A DNA stretch of 64,000 bases from Ramlibacter ginsenosidimutans (GTDB lineage Bacteria > Pseudomonadota > Gammaproteobacteria > Burkholderiales > Burkholderiaceae_C). The stretch is from the NCBI RefSeq assembly GCF_016654015.1, contig NZ_JAEPWM010000015.1, forward strand, positions 1 to 64,000, given 5' to 3'. Positions within the stretch are counted from its first letter, which is position 1. Every line of letters starts with the position of its first letter. This document shows positions 60,701-64,000 of the stretch, piece by piece. The notes beneath the pieces are model-generated. The model was given only the letters and a program-made list of their open reading frames with translations, had not been told where the DNA came from and did not search any database. The translations under genes were made by a program, and so were the position numbers.

Positions 60701-61273
60701 GAACGCGATCACGGTGATCCACGCGTTGCGGTTGGCCGCGTCGGTGCGCTGCTGGCGCAGGCGCTGCTCGCCCGCGATGAACCGGTCGTACTCTTCGCGC
60801 ACTGCATCCTTGATGCGCTTGCCCTCGCCGGTGCCGGCGCCGATGCGGTAGTTGGGGTCGGCGCGCATCTGCCCGATGCGCTGGCGGGCGTAGTCGTTCC
60901 ACGTCGCCTGCAAGGCGAGGATGCGGTCCAGCCGCTGCACCTGCTCCGGTTCGTCCTGCACCATGGCCTTCAGGCCATTCACCTCCGAGCGCACCGCCAC
61001 CAGCGCGGGCTCGAAGCGGTCGAGGAAGCGTTCCTCGCCGGCGAGCAGGTAGCCGCGCAGGCTGGTCTCCAGTTCCAGGTCGGCGGTCTCCGAGGCATAG
61101 GCGCGCGAGATCACGAGGTCGCTGCGCTCCACCCAGCGCTGCGACTGCATGAGGTAGACGATGAGCGTGATGAACAGCAGCGCACTGAGCAGGCCGACGG
61201 ACAGCGGCAGCGTGACGTTGCGGGTGAGGATGCGGCGGAAGACGCCGGGATCGTTGGGAGTGGCGATGAGCAT
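57773..61273 (-). CDS. membrane hybrid histidine kinase: CHASE3-GAF-HisKA-HATPase-REC-REC-REC
   Basis: This is a protein of about 1166 residues. Two membrane helices (about 15-38 and 180-200) flank a periplasmic CHASE3 domain with ASETADLELETSLRGYLLAG. A GAF domain (about 255-380) and a long Glu/Gln-rich coiled coil (about 390-480) follow. HisKA has the phospho-acceptor His near 493 (MSHELRTPLN), and HATPase has RDSGIGIP near 644. Three receivers start near 774 (VVEDDARF), 896 (LVEDDPRQ) and 1043 (VVDDDMRN). The start at ATG 61273 is preferred over TTG 61297. It heads the operon with cheR, cheB and the receiver-kinase. Confidence 0.93.
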   Translation of the reverse strand: MLIATPNDPGVFRRILTRNVTLPLSVGLLSALLFITLIVYLMQSQRWVERSDLVISRAYASETADLELETSLRGYLLAGEERFLDRFEPALVAVRSEVNGLKAMVQDEPEQVQRLDRILALQATWNDYARQRIGQMRADPNYRIGAGTGEGKRIKDAVREEYDRFIAGEQRLRQQRTDAANRNAWITVIAFAVFTLATGIVLAWRGRRDLLGLSGTYDAAFQEQQRQAEALAAQAWLREGQSLLSEQLAREQDLGSVGHAALEFLAGTLGITVGALYVPEPGGFARAASWGWAPEAAAAGEHIPADRTLVAECASQRRQIALDDVPAGYLQVNSSLGATTARSVLISPVEHEGRLAGVLEIGLLRPLAPRDGEMLKYASGILGASLEAARYRKRLQDVLEETQQLNEELQVQQEELRTANEELEEQSRALKESQAHLESQQAELEQTNLQLSEQADRLEQQRDQLRTAQAQLEERATELQRASRYKSEFLANMSHELRTPLNSSLILAKLLADNAEGNLSEEQVRFAESIYNAGNDLLTLINDILDIAKVEAGKLEMRPEVMPVRSLCEGLRSMFEPLARRKGLSLQVVLAPDLPDSLYTDRHRLEQILRNLLANAIKFTDHGTVALHVALEADRRIRFEVRDSGIGIPPSQQELIFEAFRQADGTASRKYAGTGLGLSISRDLARLLGGDIAVESTPGQGSTFSVALPLEYRAALAQQPLAMVPPGTDNQQAARPVATPAPAATKPAGPAPTRPPAPSFPDDREAAAEGRRTVLVVEDDARFARILFDLAHELGYRCLVAHDAREGMELAQAQVPDAVLLDILLPDETGLAVLQRLKADPRTRHIPVHALSAEDRSEPALQLGAIGYARKPASREDLQEVFRRLEEKLSQKLKRVLLVEDDPRQQESVRALIGDGDIEIVAAAQGTEALAALSDSVFDCMIIDLKLPDMSGQELLRRMAAGESRSFPPVIVYTGRNLTRDEEAELLRYSRSIIIKGARSPERLLDEVTLFLHKVETQLSSERQKMLRTARSRDKAFEARRILVVDDDMRNIFALTSALEQKGAEVEVARNGVEALRKLEENPDGIDLVLMDIMMPEMDGLTATREIRKNPRWQKLPVIAVTAKAMKEDQEKALAAGANDYLAKPIELERLFSLMRVWMPKLERML

Positions 61274-61374
61274 GGCGCGGCGTGCCGGAACAGGCAAGCC
61301 GGCCAGTGTGCCGGGAAATGGCTGGGCCGTGGGCCGGCCGGGCCGGAATCAGCCGCGCTGGCGGCGCGCGGGCG

Positions 61375-62313
61375 TCAGCGCGGCGCGGTGGCGGCGCCCA
61401 GGCGGGTCTGCGCGGTGCGGCTGCCCAGGGTGGCGGCGCGCTGCAGCCACAGCACGGCCTGGTTCGGGTCCTGGGGGACCGTGCTGCCTTCGAGATAGGC
61501 CACGCCGAGGAAGTAGCTCATCTCCATGCGGCCGAAGCGGATGCCTTCGTTGGTGGACTTGCCCGAGCGCTTGACGATCATGGGGATGTCGCCCTTGCCA
61601 TCGGCGAAGGACTGCATCTGCTCGATGGTCGAGTGGAAGAAGCGGTCGCGCTCGGCGCTCTCGGCCGCCCTGTCTTTCTCGGGCGCGCTGGCGATCAGCT
61701 CGTCGGCGAGCACGGGGAGCACCTCGAAGGGCGTCATGCCACCGTGGGTGCGCGGCGAGTACCACGCGTGCAGCATCACGCGGTCCAGCGGCAGCAGGCC
61801 GTCGACCTTGGTGGGAAAGTAGCTGAGGACGGACTTGCCGGAGGGGTGCCCGCGCACGCCCATCACGTGCATGCTCTCGTGGTACGCGCAGCGCCAGGCG
61901 TCGCGGTTGCGCATCTGCATCGCGGCGGAGTCGATCTTCGTCTCCACCTGGAAGTTCAGGAAGGTGACGCAGGGCTGCGCGTCTTCCAGCATGTTGTCGG
62001 GGACGATCTCGATGCTGACATTCGCCACCTGGGCGGCATCAGGCCGGCCGCTGACGTCGATCACCTTGATCCCGCCTTCAGCCGCAACTTCCGTCAACGC
62101 CTGCAGGGTGTGCTGCTTATGCTGGGCGAGGTTCACGCCGAAGATGCGGACCTTGATGTCCTGCTCCCAGCGGACGAGCCGGGTGGGGGTGCCGCTCTGG
62201 TGCCAGAGCGCCTCCCACAACGTGTTCATGCCCTGGTCGAAGTCGTCCGGTTGCGCCAGCACCGGACTGATCACTGCTGCTGCCACCAGGGCCGCCACAC
62301 CCGACTTCCACAT
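61375..62313 (-). CDS. secreted DUF2927 zincin-like protein with Sel1-type repeat
   Basis: This 312-residue protein has a signal peptide (MWKSGVAALVAAAVISPVLA then QPDD). A DUF2927-like domain contains a potential zinc-protease motif HESMHVMGVRGHPSG (HExxH). A C-terminal Sel1-like repeat follows (MSYFLGVAYLEGSTVPQDP, AVLWLQRAATLG). It may be a periplasmic peptidase or a binding protein. Activity is not established for the family. Preceding bases 62314-62443 carry no gene and probably contain its promoter. Confidence 0.8.
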   Translation of the reverse strand: MWKSGVAALVAAAVISPVLAQPDDFDQGMNTLWEALWHQSGTPTRLVRWEQDIKVRIFGVNLAQHKQHTLQALTEVAAEGGIKVIDVSGRPDAAQVANVSIEIVPDNMLEDAQPCVTFLNFQVETKIDSAAMQMRNRDAWRCAYHESMHVMGVRGHPSGKSVLSYFPTKVDGLLPLDRVMLHAWYSPRTHGGMTPFEVLPVLADELIASAPEKDRAAESAERDRFFHSTIEQMQSFADGKGDIPMIVKRSGKSTNEGIRFGRMEMSYFLGVAYLEGSTVPQDPNQAVLWLQRAATLGSRTAQTRLGAATAPR

Positions 62314-62443
62314 GAGTCACCCCTATCGAAGAATTCCGACTATGGGGTAGGCCTCGTCCTACGGCAAGTGTTGTTACGAAGAGCTCTGCGCCAGCGCATT
62401 CCCAACCAAAAAATTTCACGAATTTCCGGAAGGGAGAATGAAT

Positions 62444-63367
62444 TCACGCAGCGGCGACGGCGCGCTCCTCGAGGAATTCCTCGATCAGTCGCGCGACCGC
62501 TGCCGGCTGGTCGTGGTGCAGCATATGGCCGGCGTCCTCCACTCGCGCCATGCGCGCGTCGGACACGGACTTCAAACGTTCGTGGTACTCGTCCAGCGTG
62601 TAGCGGCCCTGCCACCACTGGCCGAGGCTGTCGTCGCTGGCCTCCACCGCGAGCACGGGCGCGCGGATCGCCTTGTAGATCTCGAGCACCTCGTCGACCC
62701 GGAACAGGTTGGCGTTGATGATCTTGTGCGCCGCATCGCCCAGGATGTGCCAGCGGCCGTCGGCCCCCTGCCGCGCCCAGTGCCGGGCCAGCCACTCGGC
62801 CTGGTCCTGGCCGAGCCGGCGATTGGTCTTCATCAGGCGGCGGGCGACGCCTTCGGCGCTTTCATAGGACTTGAGCGCCAGCTCGCCGCGGTGGAAGGCC
62901 TTGAGCTCGGTGATCCACTTGGCATACCGGCCGGGCGCCTGCGATGCGCGCGTGGCCGCCATGCCGAAGCCCTCGAGATTGACGAGCCGCCGGATGCGTT
63001 CGGGCCTGGCGCCGGAGTAGAGCATCGCGATGTTGCCGCCCATGCTGTGGCCCACCAGGTCCACCGGTGTGTCCGGGGCATAGTGATCGAGCAGGAAGTC
63101 GAGGTCGGCCAGGTAGTCGGGGAACCAATAGTTGTCGGTCCCGGGCAGCGCCGTCAGGCCGTAGCCGCGCCAATCCGGCGCGATCACGAAGCGGTCCTGC
63201 GCGAATGCGTCCACCACGAACTGCCAGGACGCGGCGACGTCCATCCAGCCGTGCACCATCACCAGCGGCGCCTGGTCCGCACGCGGCGTGCCCCACAGGC
63301 GAACGTGGTAGCGGAGATTGCGGATCGGGACAAACTCGCTGCGGGAGGCACGCTTCGGTTGATACAT
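62444..63367 (-). CDS. alpha/beta hydrolase
   Basis: This 307-residue hydrolase has the oxyanion segment MVHGWMDVAASW, the nucleophile elbow GHSMGG, an acidic residue in LAVEASDDSLGQWW and the catalytic His in DAGHMLHHDQP. The family includes esterases, epoxide hydrolases and haloalkane dehalogenases; the substrate is unknown. The preferred start is MYQPKRAS (63367) rather than nine codons earlier. It is divergent from the acyl-CoA synthetase at 63393, with only 25 bases between the starts. Confidence 0.88.
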   Translation of the reverse strand: MYQPKRASRSEFVPIRNLRYHVRLWGTPRADQAPLVMVHGWMDVAASWQFVVDAFAQDRFVIAPDWRGYGLTALPGTDNYWFPDYLADLDFLLDHYAPDTPVDLVGHSMGGNIAMLYSGARPERIRRLVNLEGFGMAATRASQAPGRYAKWITELKAFHRGELALKSYESAEGVARRLMKTNRRLGQDQAEWLARHWARQGADGRWHILGDAAHKIINANLFRVDEVLEIYKAIRAPVLAVEASDDSLGQWWQGRYTLDEYHERLKSVSDARMARVEDAGHMLHHDQPAAVARLIEEFLEERAVAAA

Positions 63368-63392
63368 TCCGCCGATGATAGGAGAGCGGACC

Positions 63393-64000
63393 ATGGCAGG
63401 CAGTCAAGGCAGGGACAACTGGGCGGCGATGCACGCCGGCTTCGGCTGGCAGGTGCCCAAGCAGTTCAACATCGCGCAGGCCTGCTGCGGCCGCTGGGCG
63501 GCGCGCGAGGACGCGGCCACCCGCGTCGCGATCCGCGCGCATGGCGACGAGGCCGCGCCCACGCTGACGTTCGAGGCGTTGCAGCGCGAGGCGAATGCGA
63601 TGAGCGCGCTGCTGGCGCGACTGGGCGTGCAGCGCGGCGACCGCGTCGCGATCGTCATGCCGCAGCGCTTCGAGACCGCGATCGCCTACATGGCGGTGCT
63701 GCAGATGGGCGCGGTGGCGATGCCGCTGTCCATTCTGTTCGGGCCGGACGCGCTCGAATACCGCCTGCAGGACAGCGAAGCCGTCGTGGCGCTCTGCGAC
63801 GAGAGCTCGATCGCCAACGTGGAGCAGGTCCGCGCCAGCTGCGCCGCCCTGCGCACCGTGGTCGGGGTCGGCGCAGCGGGCGCACGCGCCGATCTCGCCT
63901 GGGAAGCGCAGCGCGCGCAATTCGCGCCGGACTTCACCCCGGTCACCACGCAAGCCGACGAGGGGGCGGTCCTCATCTACACCAGCGGGACGACCGGGCC
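63393..64000 (+). CDS. acyl-CoA synthetase (AMP-binding), 5' part only
   Basis: The frame starts MAGSQGRDNWAAMHAGFGWQ with GGAGAG seven bases before the ATG and runs off the window after 202 residues, at IYTSGTTG, the beginning of the P-loop of ANL enzymes. LTFEALQREANAMSALLARL and RVAIVMPQRFETAIAYMAVL are typical of acetate/medium-chain acyl-CoA synthetases (ACSM-like). The missing C-terminal two thirds prevent a substrate guess. The tight divergence from the hydrolase suggests shared regulation. Confidence 0.9.
   Translation, partial: MAGSQGRDNWAAMHAGFGWQVPKQFNIAQACCGRWAAREDAATRVAIRAHGDEAAPTLTFEALQREANAMSALLARLGVQRGDRVAIVMPQRFETAIAYMAVLQMGAVAMPLSILFGPDALEYRLQDSEAVVALCDESSIANVEQVRASCAALRTVVGVGAAGARADLAWEAQRAQFAPDFTPVTTQADEGAVLIYTSGTTG

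Noticed and set aside
61274..61297. TTG start for the hybrid kinase
   Set aside because: An ATG eight codons downstream gives a normal N-terminus; no ribosome site supports the TTG.

Overview
The window is a GC-rich, gene-dense chromosomal segment of a betaproteobacterium. It is most likely Burkholderiales, in the Comamonadaceae (Ramlibacter/Variovorax type). This is inferred from the accB-accC-prmA-zinc-ribbon-PfkB gene order, the two branched-chain-amino-acid-type ABC transporter operons, an orphan Bug-type solute-binding protein, a phenylacetyl-CoA epoxidase operon, and a selenoneine-type gene cluster like that of Variovorax. No rRNA, phage or CRISPR was seen. The only mobile DNA is the 3' end of an IS30-family transposase at the left edge.

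Layout. 1-8.2 kb: IS30 tail, a GACGCAGAGG-type palindromic repeat, an acyl-CoA synthetase, a conserved hypothetical, a TlpA-like thioredoxin, accB-accC (with a duplicated accC start between them), prmA, a zinc-ribbon membrane protein and a PfkB sugar kinase, closed by two strong hairpins. 8.3-14.8 kb: an SDR and a livGFKHM-type ABC operon, with a divergent crotonase-family gene. 14.8-18.1 kb: senC(selD)-senB facing away from senA, the three-gene selenoneine pathway. 18.1-22.8 kb: a second liv-type operon. 23-26.9 kb: DUF1345 protein, cytochrome b561, MFS exporter, aldo/keto reductase. 26.9-35.9 kb: a fused indolepyruvate:ferredoxin oxidoreductase, its divergent Lrp-type regulator, and paaABCDE-paaR. 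Together these suggest an aromatic-amino-acid route that enters phenylacetyl-CoA directly and then epoxidises it. 36-46.4 kb: TruC-type pseudouridine synthase, phosphoesterase, nucleotidyltransferase, LysR/adenosine-deaminase pair, Bug protein, nitronate monooxygenase with a coupled tiny membrane ORF, LysR, and an idnD-idnO pair for L-idonate/5-ketogluconate. 46.7-50 kb: a lipoprotein, a decayed partial copy of the idnO region, and an RsbRD-type histidine kinase. 50.1-55.2 kb: tRNA-Thr(CGT), fbp, pepN, and prfB with its programmed frameshift. 55.2-61.3 kb: an orphan chemosensory-like operon (hybrid kinase with three receivers, CheR, receiver-less CheB, receiver-kinase) without chemoreceptor or motility genes. 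61.3-64 kb: a secreted zincin-like/Sel1 protein, an alpha/beta hydrolase and the 5' part of another acyl-CoA synthetase.

The most noteworthy items are: the selenoneine cluster with its overlapping divergent starts; the 148-bp accB-accC spacer that carries a degenerate copy of the accC start and a 50-codon leader ORF; two families of intergenic palindromes, one of which supplies the stop codons of two converging genes; and the remnant of an idnO duplication on the far side of the lipoprotein gene. Coordinates and motifs were read by eye from the sequence. Family assignments rest on recognised motifs, not on searches.
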